Assembly: GCF_011388195.1 (NCBI RefSeq)
Contig: NZ_CP049990.1
Coordinates: forward strand, 2,108,001 to 2,172,000
Direction: 5' to 3'
Origin: Pusillimonas sp. DMV24BSW_D
GTDB lineage: Bacteria > Pseudomonadota > Gammaproteobacteria > Burkholderiales > Burkholderiaceae_B
Length of the DNA stretch: 64,000 nucleotides
Shown: positions 8,021-17,246 of the stretch, one piece after another
Numbering within the stretch: position 1 is the stretch's first letter
Layout: every line of letters begins with the position of its first letter
The notes under the pieces: generated by a model
The model's database searches: none
What the model was told of the DNA's origin: nothing
What the model saw: the letters and a program-made list of their open reading frames with translations, nothing else
Made by a program: the position numbers and the translations under genes

Positions 8021-9961
8021 ATGGTTCAAATTACACTGCCCGATGGATCTCAGCGCGAGTATCCCGGCCCGGTGTCTGTTAACGACGTCGCTTTTTCCAT
8101 TGGGTCGGGGTTGGGTAAAGCTGCTCTGGCTGGGAAAGTGTCGTTCGAGGGCCAGGAAGATAGGTTGGTGGATACCAGCTACGTCATTAATCAGAACGCA
8201 CAACTGGCTATCGTAACCGCCAAAGACCCCGAAGGGCTTGATCTCATTCGCCATTCCACTGCACACTTGCTGGCCTACGCGGTGAAGAGTTTGTTTCCAG
8301 AGGCCCAAGTCACTATCGGCCCGGTTATCGATAACGGCTTTTATTACGATTTTTCTTACAAGCGTCCGTTTACGCCCGAAGATTTGGAAGCCATTGAAAA
8401 GAAAATGGTGGAATTGGCCAAAAAAGACGAGGTGGTCACGCGCGAAGAATGGACGCGAGACGATGCGGTTGCATTTTTCAAAAGCATTGGCGAACAATAT
8501 AAAGCGGAAATCATTGCGTCTATTCCGTCGAACGAGAACATTAGCCTGTATCGTGAAGGTGATTTCATCGATCTTTGCCGGGGGCCGCACGTTCCCTCCA
8601 CCGGCAAACTGAAGGTGTTCAAGCTGACCAAAGTGGCTGGGGCCTACTGGCGTGGCGACAGCAACAATGAAATGTTGCAACGTATTTATGGCACGGCCTG
8701 GGCCACAAAAGAAGACCAAGCCGCTTATTTGCACATGCTGGAAGAGGCTGAAAAACGGGATCACCGCAAACTGGGTCGCGAATTGGACTTCTTCCATTTC
8801 CAAGATGAAGCGCCCGGGCTTATTTTCTGGCACCCGAAAGGCTGGACGGTTTGGCAACAGGTCGAGCAATACATGCGTGCCGTGTACCGCGACAACGGTT
8901 ATCAGGAAGTAAAGGCGCCGCAAATCCTGGACCTTTCACTTTGGAAGAAAACCGGCCACTGGGATAACTACGCCGAAAACATGTTCACCACAGAGTCGGA
9001 GAGTCGCACTTATGGTTTGAAGCCCATGAATTGCCCCGGACACGTGCAGATTTTTAACGCTGGTTTGCATTCGTATCGCGAACTGCCCATTCGCTATGGC
9101 GAGTTCGGTCAATGCCACCGCAATGAACCGTCCGGTTCTCTGCACGGCATGATGCGTGTGCGGGGGTTCACCCAAGACGACGGCCACATTTTCTGTACGG
9201 AAGATCAGTTGCAAGACGAGTGTGCGGCGTTTACGGCTTTGTTGCAGAACGTGTATGCCGACTTCGGCTTTACAAAGATTCTGTATAAAGTGGCGACCCG
9301 CCCGGAAAAACGTATTGGCTCCGATGAGGTTTGGGACAAAGCGGAGCAGGCGTTGATGGAAAGTTTGAACCGTACAGGGTGCGAGTATGAAGTCAGTGAA
9401 GGCGAGGGTGCGTTCTACGGCCCTAAGATTGAGTACACGCTAACGGATGCCATTGGCCGTCACTGGCAGTGCGGCACAATTCAGGTTGATTTTTCCATGC
9501 CGGAGCGCCTCGGCGCCGAATATGTCGATGCGAACGATCAACGCAAAACGCCGGTGATGTTGCATCGTGCTATTTTGGGTTCCTTCGAGCGTTTTATCGG
9601 TATTCTTATTGAAAATCATGCGGGTGCACTACCGCCATGGCTTGCTCCTGAACAGGCTGTGGTGTGCTGTATTTCCGAGAATTCTGCCGATTATGCAGCT
9701 GAAATCGCTCAAAAGCTGAAAAAACAAGGGTTTAGAGCCGGGGCAGATTTGCGCGGTGAAAAAATCAACCGTAAAATCAGAGAGCATAGTTTGAAGAAAA
9801 TGCCCTACATTCTGGTTGTCGGCGAAAAAGAACGCGAAGCTGGAACGGTTGCAGTACGTAGCCGGGGCGGTATTGATCTGGGTGTCATGAGTACCAACGA
9901 CTTTATCGAGCGTTTGCACGAAGATATTCAGCAACGTCGCAGTGTAGGGCAAGACCATTAA
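8021..9961 (+). CDS. thrS: Threonyl-tRNA synthetase
   Basis: A class II aminoacyl-tRNA synthetase charging tRNA-Thr, 646 residues from the ATG at 8021. Domains in order are TGS ([11 protein letters not shown]), the editing domain with [13 protein letters not shown] and the SAD zinc motif, the catalytic core (motif 2-like [20 protein letters not shown]) and the C-terminal anticodon-binding domain. The zinc-ligand cysteine segment [11 protein letters not shown] is intact. The start is chosen because family members begin MVQI and an AGGA lies 6 bases upstream; an in-frame ATG at 8000 is less likely. infC follows 20 bases later. Confidence 0.97.
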   Translation: MVQITLPDGSQREYPGPVSVNDVAFSIGSGLGKAALAGKVSFEGQEDRLVDTSYVINQNAQLAIVTAKDPEGLDLIRHSTAHLLAYAVKSLFPEAQVTIGPVIDNGFYYDFSYKRPFTPEDLEAIEKKMVELAKKDEVVTREEWTRDDAVAFFKSIGEQYKAEIIASIPSNENISLYREGDFIDLCRGPHVPSTGKLKVFKLTKVAGAYWRGDSNNEMLQRIYGTAWATKEDQAAYLHMLEEAEKRDHRKLGRELDFFHFQDEAPGLIFWHPKGWTVWQQVEQYMRAVYRDNGYQEVKAPQILDLSLWKKTGHWDNYAENMFTTESESRTYGLKPMNCPGHVQIFNAGLHSYRELPIRYGEFGQCHRNEPSGSLHGMMRVRGFTQDDGHIFCTEDQLQDECAAFTALLQNVYADFGFTKILYKVATRPEKRIGSDEVWDKAEQALMESLNRTGCEYEVSEGEGAFYGPKIEYTLTDAIGRHWQCGTIQVDFSMPERLGAEYVDANDQRKTPVMLHRAILGSFERFIGILIENHAGALPPWLAPEQAVVCCISENSADYAAEIAQKLKKQGFRAGADLRGEKINRKIREHSLKKMPYILVVGEKEREAGTVAVRSRGGIDLGVMSTNDFIERLHEDIQQRRSVGQDH

Positions 9962-9981
9962 TATTTATAGGAGTTTTAGAT

Positions 9982-10527
9982 ATCGCAACCGATAAATCCC
10001 ATCGCATCAATGGCGAAATCCGTGCCACAGAGGTACGTTTAATCGGCATCGAAGGTGACCAACTGGGTATCGTCAAGCTGGCTGACGCACTCGGGCTCGC
10101 TGAAGATCATGAAGTAGACTTGGTTGAAATTGCGCCCAATGCATCGCCGCCTGTCTGTCGTTTAATGGACTACGGCAAGTTCAAATATCAAGAACAGAAG
10201 AAACAGGCGGAAGCCAAAGCCAAGCAGAAAGTTATCCAGGTTAAGGAAGTGAAGTTCCGCCCGGGTACCGATGAGGGCGATTATCAGGTTAAATTGCGCA
10301 ATTTGCGTCGTTTTATCGAAGACGGTGACAAAGCCAAAGTTACGTTGCGTTTCCGTGGCCGCGAAATGGCCCACCAAGAGTTGGGCATGCGTGTATTGGA
10401 GCGTGTTCGCGACGACCTTAGCGAGCTTGTCCAGGTTGAGGCTATGCCTAAGCTGGAAGGGCGACAAATGGTTATGGTTTTGGCGCCACGCAAGAAACCT
10501 GCGGGTAAGGGCGATTCGGCCTCCTGA
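9982..10527 (+). CDS. infC: Translation initiation factor IF-3 (ATC start)
   Basis: IF-3 binds the 30S subunit and checks the start codon. The reading frame is open from an ATC at 9982, preceded at 8 bases by AGGAG, and gives 181 residues beginning (M)[19 protein letters not shown], the full family N-terminus. The N-domain motif [15 protein letters not shown] and the C-domain [14 protein letters not shown] are present. No ATG or GTG start is available in the right place. Rare start codons (AUU in Escherichia coli) are the known basis of infC autoregulation, because IF-3 discriminates against them. The gene is separated here from rpmI-rplT, which normally follow it. Confidence 0.95.
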   Translation: MATDKSHRINGEIRATEVRLIGIEGDQLGIVKLADALGLAEDHEVDLVEIAPNASPPVCRLMDYGKFKYQEQKKQAEAKAKQKVIQVKEVKFRPGTDEGDYQVKLRNLRRFIEDGDKAKVTLRFRGREMAHQELGMRVLERVRDDLSELVQVEAMPKLEGRQMVMVLAPRKKPAGKGDSAS

Positions 10528-10543
10528 TTCTTGTTTTTCTTAT

Positions 10544-10579
10544 CTATCCCCACCAGGATATCCTGGTGGGGATAGTTTT
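10544..10579 (+). terminator. Rho-independent terminator after infC
   Basis: A perfect 32-base palindrome, CTATCCCCACCAGGAT and its complement, is followed by TTTT. It lies 16 bases after the infC stop and 11 bases before gshB, so thrS-infC should end here as a unit rather than run into ribosomal protein genes. Confidence 0.85.
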
Positions 10580-10590
10580 CGCAGGTCGTT

Positions 10591-11550
10591 ATGCACATAC
10601 TATTCATTATTGATCCTTTGTCGTCGTTGAAGGCCTACAAAGACTCCTCAGTTGCCATGATGCGCGCCCTGTGCAAGCGTGGCCACGTAATTAGTGTGGC
10701 CTTGCAAGGCGATATTTACATCGATGAGGGTGTGGTAAAAGTGACGGGTCAAGCGATCAATCTGATCCAGGAAGCCGACTTGCATGGCCCAAATTGGTGG
10801 CAAGCATCCGGGGATTCGGTTGATCAGGCCTTGTCGCGCTACGATGCCGTGGTAATGCGTAAGGACCCGCCGTTCGACATGGAGTATGTGTACTCCACAC
10901 ATTTGCTCGATTTTGCCCAAGCGCAAGGCGCTCGGGTTTTTAATGCGGGGCAAGCGATCCGCAACCACCCCGAAAAGCTTGCCATTACCGAGTTCGCTGA
11001 ATTTACCTCGCCGACGCTGGTCAGTCGGAACATAGCTCGCTTACGGGCATTTCACGCCAAATATCACGATATTATTTTGAAGCCGCTTGACGGCATGGGT
11101 GGTACCGGCATTTTTCATGTGCGTCCCGATGGCGCGAATCTTGGCGCTATTCTGGAAACGCTTACTGATAATGGTGCCCGCACCATTATGGCGCAGCGCT
11201 ATATTCCAGAAATAAAACAAGGTGATAAACGTATTTTGCTGATCAACGGTGAGCCCGTACCGTACGCGTTGGCGCGTATACCCTTAGCGGGTGAAACAAG
11301 AGGGAATTTGGCCGCAGGAGGTCGAGGTGTGGCGCAACCACTCACCAAGCGTGATCGTTATATCGCTGAGACAATCGGTTCCAAGCTGCGGGAAAGAGGG
11401 CTTCTTTTGGTGGGATTGGACGTAATCGGCGATTACCTGACAGAAGTGAATGTAACCAGCCCAACGTGTTTTGTTGAAATCACCGAGCAAACTGATTTTG
11501 ATGTCGCCGATTGTTTTGCTCAGGCGCTGGAGCAGGCGGTAAGGGGGTAG
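10591..11550 (+). CDS. gshB: Glutathione synthetase
   Basis: An ATP-grasp ligase joining glycine to gamma-glutamylcysteine in the cytoplasm; 319 residues, the usual bacterial length. It begins MHILFIIDPLSSLKAYKDSS, typical of the family. The MRKDPPFDMEYVYSTHLL segment, the flexible-loop region PLDGMGGTGIF and the metal/substrate region LTEVNVTSPTCFVEI are all visible. It sits at the head of a group with three PTS genes, spaced 2 bases before the EIIA gene. Confidence 0.96.
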   Translation: MHILFIIDPLSSLKAYKDSSVAMMRALCKRGHVISVALQGDIYIDEGVVKVTGQAINLIQEADLHGPNWWQASGDSVDQALSRYDAVVMRKDPPFDMEYVYSTHLLDFAQAQGARVFNAGQAIRNHPEKLAITEFAEFTSPTLVSRNIARLRAFHAKYHDIILKPLDGMGGTGIFHVRPDGANLGAILETLTDNGARTIMAQRYIPEIKQGDKRILLINGEPVPYALARIPLAGETRGNLAAGGRGVAQPLTKRDRYIAETIGSKLRERGLLLVGLDVIGDYLTEVNVTSPTCFVEITEQTDFDVADCFAQALEQAVRG

Positions 11551-11552
11551 AC

Positions 11553-11948
11553 ATGGTGCGGGTTGTTCTGGTTATGCATCAGCCATTGGGAAGTGCTTTT
11601 GCGCATTGCGCAGGGCATGTTCTGGGCTGTGAGCCAGATATTGTCCTTATGGATATCACGCCGGCTGATTCGCCGGAAGATAAAGTTATCCAACTACAAG
11701 CAATTCTTGCCGAAGCGCCGGCAACGTTGGTTTTAACGGATATTTTTGGTGCCACCCCATTCAATATTGCACGTAAAGCGGTTGAAGCGACACAGGCACA
11801 AGGGGCGCGCGCCGAGCTGGTGACCGGGACGAATTTGTGTATGATCATCAAGGCGCTTACCGGCCCGCGTGATAACCTTCAAGAATTGGTGGAGTTGGTG
11901 CGCGCAAGCGGCGCCAAGGGGATCGTAAGTGCCTGTTGCACGACTTAA
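11553..11948 (+). CDS. PTS EIIA component, mannose family
   Basis: A fructose/mannose-type EIIA domain of 131 residues. The phosphorylated histidine is expected at His9 in VVLVMHQPLG, and the segment TDIFGATPFNIARK is the family's second conserved block. It starts two bases after the gshB stop, with AAGGGGG overlapping the end of gshB as its ribosome site. No sugar permease (EIIB/C/D) is nearby. Together with ptsH and ptsI it forms a short phosphorelay typical of betaproteobacteria, thought to be regulatory rather than for sugar uptake. Confidence 0.9.
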   Translation: MVRVVLVMHQPLGSAFAHCAGHVLGCEPDIVLMDITPADSPEDKVIQLQAILAEAPATLVLTDIFGATPFNIARKAVEATQAQGARAELVTGTNLCMIIKALTGPRDNLQELVELVRASGAKGIVSACCTT

Positions 11949-12005
11949 AGATGCTTGATGGTCTTGGGTGTGTTGCGGCAATTTCAAATAGAACAAGAAA
12001 TTAAT

Positions 12006-12278
12006 ATGTCTTCAATTGATATTACTATTACCAATAAACTTGGCTTGCATGCACGGGCGGCAGCCAAGCTCACGCAATTGGCGTCTCGTTACACTGATAC
12101 ACAAATTTTCATCGCGCGTGGTTCACAGCGTGTGAACGCCAAGAGCATAATGGGCGTCATGATGCTGGCGGCGGGTCTGGGGGTTACCGTAACCGTTGAT
12201 GCCGAAGGCCCTCAAGCCGATGTGGCGCTTGAAGAAGTCCGCCAGCTGTTTAATGACAAATTTGGTGAAGCTGAATAA
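12006..12278 (+). CDS. ptsH: Phosphocarrier protein HPr
   Basis: A 90-residue HPr that carries phosphate from enzyme I to EIIA. The active-site His15 lies in KLGLHARAAAK, and a regulatory-type serine (Ser47, in NAKSIMGVMML) sits where HPr kinase would act. The start at 12006 (MSSIDITITN) matches family length. The ribosome site is weak, and a longer frame upstream is not supported. Enzyme I follows after 8 bases. Confidence 0.95.
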   Translation: MSSIDITITNKLGLHARAAAKLTQLASRYTDTQIFIARGSQRVNAKSIMGVMMLAAGLGVTVTVDAEGPQADVALEEVRQLFNDKFGEAE

Positions 12279-12286
12279 TACGATTC

Positions 12287-14041
12287 ATGACTGCCGCTGC
12301 GCCTGCCATACCTCATACATTTAATTCCATGCTGTGCCTTCGCGGCCAGGGTGTGGTGAAAGGTTATGCCATTGGTCGGGCCGCCGTGATGGGTGCGGCA
12401 GCCCTAGAGGTCGTGCACTATCGTATCCAGCCCGAAGCGGTTGAGGAAGAGTGTGCCAGATTGAAGGCGGCGCTGGCACAAGCTCGCGATGAGTTGCAAC
12501 ATATGGTGGCAAACCTGCCCGATGATGCTCCGCGGGAAATGGGTGCACTGCTTACTGTGCATAGCATGCTGCTAGACGACCGTATGTTGTCGGAGCAGGC
12601 GTGTAACCTTATTATCGAGCGTCACTACAATGCCGAATGGGCGTTAACCACCCAAGGGCAAGTATTGGGCGAGCAATTCGCTGCGATGGAAGATGAGTAT
12701 CTGCGCGAGCGCGGCACAGACATTCGCCAGGTTATTGAGCGGGTGTTGCGAGTATTATCCGGCACACCTGTTGCCTTACCTCAGTTTGACTCGGGTTATT
12801 CGGGAGAACTGATTGTGGTGGCTCGGGATATTTCACCGGCCGACATGTTACGTTTGCGTGGTGCACGATTTGGGGCGTTTCTAACGGATCTGGGCGGGCC
12901 TACCTCGCATACTGCCATTGTTGCTCGCAGTATGAATGTGCCGGCTGTTGTCGGCATGGGCAATATTCGCACCCTGGTGCGCGATGGCGACCTGCTCATT
13001 GTCGATGGCATGAGTGGGGCGGTGTTGGTTAACCCGCCCGATTTTGTTCTGGAAGAATATCGTCGACGCCAGTCTGCCTATGCAGATGACCGTGCCGAGC
13101 TTGGGCGCCTGAAATATGCGGAAGCGGTTACGTTGGACGGCGTTCAGGTTAAGCTTGAAGCCAATATTGAGTTACCGGAAGAGGCCGAGCAGGCGTTGGC
13201 CGCGGGTGCCGATGGCATTGGTCTGTTTCGCAGCGAATTTCTGTTCATGGGCCGTCGCGATCTACCGGGTGAAGAGGAGCAATACGAAGCCTATGCCACA
13301 GTCGTTAAAGCGATGCAGGGTCGCCCCGTAACGATTCGTACATTGGATATTGGTGCAGATAAAACGTTAGACGGTGATGCCACCGTCGCAACCAATCCGG
13401 CGCTGGGTCTGCGTGCCATTCGCTATTGTCTGGCTCATCCTGAAATTTTTCAAACGCAATTGCGTGCTTTGTTACGCGCATCTGTGCACGGGAAACTTAG
13501 AATTCTGGTTCCCATGATTGCTCATTTGCATGAAGTACGGGCGGTACGCCAGGCAATTGCCGAGGCATGTCAGCACCTGGAGTCACGAGACATTTCTTTC
13601 GATCGAAACGTTGAAGTGGGGGCCATGGTGGAAATTCCTGCTATTGCCATTGCCATAGAACCGTTTGTCGAACAGCTGGATTTTTTGTCGATCGGTACCA
13701 ACGATTTGATTCAATATACATTGGCGATCGATCGTGGTGACAACGATGTTGCCGATTTATACGACCCTATGCATCCGGCGGTATTGCGGCTTATTTCACA
13801 TACCATTAATGCGGCGCAACGTTATGGAAAGTCGGTGGCGGTTTGCGGTGAAATGGCGGGCGACGCCCAGGTTACGCGTATGTTGCTTGGCTTGGGTCTA
13901 CGAGAGTTTTCCATGCATCCCCAGCAACTGCTCGATGTTAAAAAAGAAGTGCGTCAGTCTCATACCAACGCACTTCGGGTTAAGGTCGCATCGGCTCTAA
14001 ATAGAGCGGAACGAATTAATCTCGATGAACTGGCCGGTTAA
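12287..14041 (+). CDS. ptsI: PTS enzyme I (phosphoenolpyruvate-protein phosphotransferase)
   Basis: Enzyme I takes phosphate from phosphoenolpyruvate and passes it to HPr; 584 residues. The phosphohistidine motif GGPTSHTAIVARS places the active His at 208 with this start. The PEP-binding TIM-barrel shows GIGLFRSEFLFMGR, NPALGLRAIRY and the C-terminal cysteine motif VCGEMAGDA. The first 14 residues are extra compared with the usual start, so the ATG at 12329 (MLCLRGQGV) is an alternative. It is the last gene of the gshB-EIIA-ptsH-ptsI group and converges on amtB. Confidence 0.95.
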   Translation: MTAAAPAIPHTFNSMLCLRGQGVVKGYAIGRAAVMGAAALEVVHYRIQPEAVEEECARLKAALAQARDELQHMVANLPDDAPREMGALLTVHSMLLDDRMLSEQACNLIIERHYNAEWALTTQGQVLGEQFAAMEDEYLRERGTDIRQVIERVLRVLSGTPVALPQFDSGYSGELIVVARDISPADMLRLRGARFGAFLTDLGGPTSHTAIVARSMNVPAVVGMGNIRTLVRDGDLLIVDGMSGAVLVNPPDFVLEEYRRRQSAYADDRAELGRLKYAEAVTLDGVQVKLEANIELPEEAEQALAAGADGIGLFRSEFLFMGRRDLPGEEEQYEAYATVVKAMQGRPVTIRTLDIGADKTLDGDATVATNPALGLRAIRYCLAHPEIFQTQLRALLRASVHGKLRILVPMIAHLHEVRAVRQAIAEACQHLESRDISFDRNVEVGAMVEIPAIAIAIEPFVEQLDFLSIGTNDLIQYTLAIDRGDNDVADLYDPMHPAVLRLISHTINAAQRYGKSVAVCGEMAGDAQVTRMLLGLGLREFSMHPQQLLDVKKEVRQSHTNALRVKVASALNRAERINLDELAG

Positions 14042-14069
14042 GGCGCAAATTCGCTTTGTGTCCTATTGG

Positions 14070-14101
14070 AAAACAAGCCGTGCTGGTGCACGGCTTGTTT
14101 T
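14070..14101. terminator. Bidirectional terminator between ptsI and amtB
   Basis: The 14-base perfect stem AAAACAAGCCGTGC / GCACGGCTTGTTTT has a TGGT loop, with A/T tracts on both sides. It lies between the convergent genes ptsI and amtB and can terminate in both directions. Confidence 0.85.
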
Positions 14102-14104
14102 GTG

Positions 14105-15331
14105 TTAGCGCTGGTAGGCGGTTTCGCCGTGGGTGCTAATATCAAGGCCCTCACGTTCTTCTTCGTTGCTAACGCGTAAACCGCACAGTTTGTCGGCAAT
14201 GAAGTAAGCAACCCATGCAACGACCCCGGTCCAGATAACCGTAATCAGGATGCCTTCGATTTGGATCCAGAGTTGCGGGAATATGTCGGCGGCGCTTTCC
14301 AGACCGGGTCCACCCAATGCCTGTGCGTTAAATACACCGGTGAGGATCGCACCAATGATCCCGGCGACACCGTGAATGCCGAATACATCGAGTGAGTCAT
14401 CGGCTTTAAGCAACCGCTTCAGACCGTTTACACCCCAAACGCATACGATGCCGGAAACAACACCAATAATCAGTGCGCCAAACGGACCGACAAGTCCCGC
14501 TGCCGGCGTAATGCCGACCAAGCCTGCAATGGCACCGGAGACAGCACCCAGTAACGAGGGCTTGCCTTTAACGGACCATTCCGTAAACAACCAGGCCATG
14601 ACGGCACCGGCCGTGGCAATAAGCGTGTTGAAGAAAGCCAAGGCGGCGGTTTCATTTGCGCCTAGCGCTGAGCCGGCATTGAAACCGAACCAGCCTACCC
14701 AAAGTAATGATGCACCAATCATGGTCATGGGCAGGTTGTGAGGCGGCATGGCTTCGCGACCATAACCCAGACGCGGGCCCAGATAATAGGCGCCGACCAG
14801 CCCGGCGACACCGGCATTAATATGGACGACAGTGCCGCCTGCAAAATCCAGGGCGCCACGCTCGAACAGGAAGCCGCCGGACGCCCAAACCATATGTGCA
14901 ATGGGCAGGTAGGCAAAGGTGACCCAAATCAAAGTAAACACTAATACCGCTGAAAAACGGATACGTTCAGCAAACCCACCCACAATCAAGGCGCAGGTGA
15001 TTCCGGCGAAAGTTGCCTGAAACGCGGCAAAACTGATCTCGGGAATACTGCCCGCCAACGCATACTCACCTGTAGTGAAATTGGCGATACCGTTCAGGAA
15101 AACACGGGAGAAATCGCCGAAAAAAGCATTGTTTTCGGTAAACGCCAGCGAATAGCCATAAACAAACCAAACGACGATGGCTAACGAAAAGGTGCATAAA
15201 ACTTGCGCCAAAACAGATAAAACGTTTTTGGATCGCACCAGGCCACCATAGAATAAGGCCAGTCCCGGGACAACCATCATTAAGACGAGTAGGGTGGATA
15301 CGGTCACCCAAACAAAATCAGCTGCATTCAT
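14105..15331 (-). CDS. amtB: Ammonium transporter
   Basis: An inner-membrane Amt/Rh channel for ammonium, 408 residues from the ATG at 15331 (AGGAG 8 bases upstream). About eleven hydrophobic segments are visible, starting VWVTVSTLLVLMMVVPGLAL. The family motif with the FYGGLVRSKNVLS segment, the pore region WLFTEWSVKGKPS and the twin-histidine region FGIHGVAGIIGAILTG are present. It follows glnK by 11 bases as a glnK-amtB operon, in which GlnK blocks the channel when nitrogen is plentiful. A longer frame upstream overlaps glnK and is not supported. Confidence 0.95.
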   Translation of the reverse strand: MNAADFVWVTVSTLLVLMMVVPGLALFYGGLVRSKNVLSVLAQVLCTFSLAIVVWFVYGYSLAFTENNAFFGDFSRVFLNGIANFTTGEYALAGSIPEISFAAFQATFAGITCALIVGGFAERIRFSAVLVFTLIWVTFAYLPIAHMVWASGGFLFERGALDFAGGTVVHINAGVAGLVGAYYLGPRLGYGREAMPPHNLPMTMIGASLLWVGWFGFNAGSALGANETAALAFFNTLIATAGAVMAWLFTEWSVKGKPSLLGAVSGAIAGLVGITPAAGLVGPFGALIIGVVSGIVCVWGVNGLKRLLKADDSLDVFGIHGVAGIIGAILTGVFNAQALGGPGLESAADIFPQLWIQIEGILITVIWTGVVAWVAYFIADKLCGLRVSNEEEREGLDISTHGETAYQR

Positions 15332-15342
15332 GTTTATTGCTC

Positions 15343-15693
<351 letters not shown>

Positions 15694-15719
15694 TTAAGAG
15701 GACAATCATTTCTCTTAAA

Positions 15720-15734
15720 GCAAAAAGCATGCCA
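15720..15734 (-). promoter_or_regulatory. Predicted sigma-54 promoter of glnK-amtB
   Basis: On the minus strand the sequence reads TGGCAT-GCTTT-TTGC, with the essential GG and GC dinucleotides at the -24/-12 spacing of RpoN promoters. The transcription start would fall near 15708, leaving a leader of about 27 bases. Farther upstream, near 15816-15832, TGCACCGACTTGGTTCG partly matches the NtrC site (TGCACC-N5-GGTGCA). Confidence 0.72.
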
Positions 15735-16150
15735 GTTTTTTTGTTTCTCGAGGTCGCTGTATTTGAAGCCATGATGGGTAATGCACCATGATGACAATGA
15801 CGGTACTCAAAAATTGCACCGACTTGGTTCGTTCAGGGTGTTTTTGGTGCGGCCGGCACTATTGATGTACGTAGGGGCGACTAAAAAAGTAACTAAAAAT
15901 GAATGCGCGACATGAATTGTGTCGATTTATTGCGTGAGAATCTGCGCATGAGATTGTTGGCGGGGCCGTTTTATGCGGCTCTTGGAAGGTTGGCCGTCAC
16001 CCAAGGTGTGATGGGTGTGTAATCAGGGTTTACACTAATTGAGACTGTGTTGATTTTGACTCGATAGAATTGTAACTGCGAACTCACCAGGCAAGCGTGT
16101 CTTTAGCAATCTTCTGGATGAGTGATTTAAACGCAAGTAGGGAGGTCAAA
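15735..16150. other. Divergent intergenic region, glnK / lipoprotein genes
   Basis: This 416-base stretch holds no convincing gene. The left part carries candidate NtrC-type half sites around 15791-15832 that belong to glnK-amtB. The right part should contain the promoter of the small lipoprotein gene at 16151, whose strong ribosome site AGGGAGG is at 16139-16145. No further repeat or RNA gene is evident. Confidence 0.5.
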
Positions 16151-16360
16151 ATGAAGTCGCAATATAAATCATTTGCTGCAGCATTCTTGTTGGTTTCTGC
16201 AACCGCTTTGGGCGCTTGTTCCAATGAAGAGGATATGGCCGGCCCACCTCCGGGCGGTGGTGGAGCCATGAGCCAACCAGGGGGGGCTGCAACACCGGCC
16301 CCTTCACCAGCCCCGGCTCCCCAGGGAAGCCAGTCCTCATCGGGTAGCGGTAGTTATTAA
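16151..16360 (+). CDS. Small proline/glycine-rich lipoprotein
   Basis: A predicted lipoprotein of 69 residues. The signal peptide starts MKSQYKSFAAAFLL and ends with a lipobox, TALGAC|SNEED. The mature part is only about 45 residues, low in complexity and rich in glycine, proline, alanine and serine (PPPGGGG, APSPAPAPQ). It starts after a strong AGGGAGG site. The next gene encodes a second lipoprotein whose mature start is almost the same (ACSNEDD), suggesting a local duplication followed by divergence of the tails. Function unknown. Confidence 0.65.
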   Translation: MKSQYKSFAAAFLLVSATALGACSNEEDMAGPPPGGGGAMSQPGGAATPAPSPAPAPQGSQSSSGSGSY

Positions 16361-16419
16361 TATCAGTGTTTCCCATTTTTTGGCGGCGTTATGCCCGTTG
16401 ATAACAATAAGGAGTTCTT

Positions 16420-16827
16420 ATGAAGATTTATAAAACCCGATATGCTGCATTAGCATTAGTGGCTTCAATGTCTGTACTGGCTGCGTGTTCGAATGAAGAC
16501 GATACTGCTCCGGCGGCATCGGATTCCAGCAGCACAATGGAGTCACCCCCCATGACGACGCCGCCTACGCCGACTCAGCCACCCGCTGAATCTGCACCAC
16601 CTGCTCAAACAGGGTCTGTTACGACTGATACTGATGCAAAATCCACACAGGATGCAGTAGCGGAAAAAGCTGCTGAGATTCGTGATGATGCGGTTGAAGC
16701 GGCCAATCGCGCCGGCGAAGCAATTAAAGAAGGTGCTCGCGAGGCAAATGAGGCGATTCAGGATACGTTGTCCAAAGGCACACCCCCTGAAAACTCTCCT
16801 GAAGCCGAGCAGCAAGCCGGACAGTAA
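16420..16827 (+). CDS. Lipoprotein with proline-rich linker and helical tail
   Basis: A 135-residue predicted lipoprotein with signal peptide MKIYKTRYAALALVA and lipobox VLAAC|SNEDD. A proline/threonine-rich linker follows (about residues 40-65). The tail is a charged alanine-rich helix (EKAAEIRDDAVEAANRAGEA) with heptad-like spacing, resembling the apolipoprotein- or LEA-like helices of envelope stress lipoproteins. It sits 59 bases after the smaller lipoprotein and shares its first mature residues. A terminator follows at 16856. Role unknown; the helix may lie along the membrane or peptidoglycan. Confidence 0.7.
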   Translation: MKIYKTRYAALALVASMSVLAACSNEDDTAPAASDSSSTMESPPMTTPPTPTQPPAESAPPAQTGSVTTDTDAKSTQDAVAEKAAEIRDDAVEAANRAGEAIKEGAREANEAIQDTLSKGTPPENSPEAEQQAGQ

Positions 16828-16855
16828 TCGGGTTCTGGTTGCAGCTTTCGTATAA

Positions 16856-16878
16856 GGGCGCCAATCGGCGCTCTTTTT
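16856..16878 (+). terminator. Rho-independent terminator after the lipoprotein pair
   Basis: The stem GGGCGCC / GGCGCTC (one G-U pair) with loop AATC is followed by TTTTTC, 29 bases after the lipoprotein stop. Confidence 0.8.
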
Positions 16879-16915
16879 CTTTACACTGACGGTAAATCAT
16901 TGTCAGGAGAAAATA

Positions 16916-17158
16916 ATGGCGAATCGTAGCGACTGGATGGAAGATCTCCAGAAGAATATGTCTGATTTAATTAAAAACAGCCCTGCGGCCGATATCGAGC
17001 GCAATGTCCGCGCCATGATGACACAAACGTTTTCGCGGCTCGATTTGGTGACTCGGGAAGAGTTTGACACGCAGGCGGCGGTGCTTGAGCGTGCTTTGGT
17101 TCGTTTGGGAGAGTTGGAGGCGCGTGTGCGCGAATTGCAGCAAAAGCAAGAGTTGTAG
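16916..17158 (+). CDS. ubiK: Ubiquinone biosynthesis accessory factor UbiK (BMFP domain)
   Basis: An 80-residue protein of the UbiK/YqiC family, an accessory factor of aerobic ubiquinone synthesis. The N-terminal part contains the conserved DIERNVRAMMTQTFSRLDLV block, and the C-terminal half is a coiled coil of leucine heptads (VLERALVRLGELEARVREL) used for trimer formation. A strong AGGAG lies upstream. It precedes comM, as in many betaproteobacteria. Confidence 0.85.
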   Translation: MANRSDWMEDLQKNMSDLIKNSPAADIERNVRAMMTQTFSRLDLVTREEFDTQAAVLERALVRLGELEARVRELQQKQEL

Positions 17159-17246
17159 TTTTACGGCTGATGGGTTTATCCATTTAAGCAGCCTTGTTTG
17201 AGGTCGTGCGGTCATACTGGTGCATGGTCTGGAATAGGGGAAGGGT

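Noticed and set aside
7879-8082. 67-codon plus-strand frame upstream of thrS as a leader peptide
   Set aside because: It runs through the terminator hairpin and over the thrS start, has no threonine cluster and no SD, so a regulatory peptide is not supported.
8009-8923. 304-codon open frame on the minus strand opposite thrS
   Set aside because: It lies fully inside the well-conserved thrS gene, has no recognisable domain, and arises from codon bias of thrS.
10544-10575. Perfect 32-base palindrome as a protein operator
   Set aside because: It directly follows infC and is trailed by TTTT, so a terminator explains it better.
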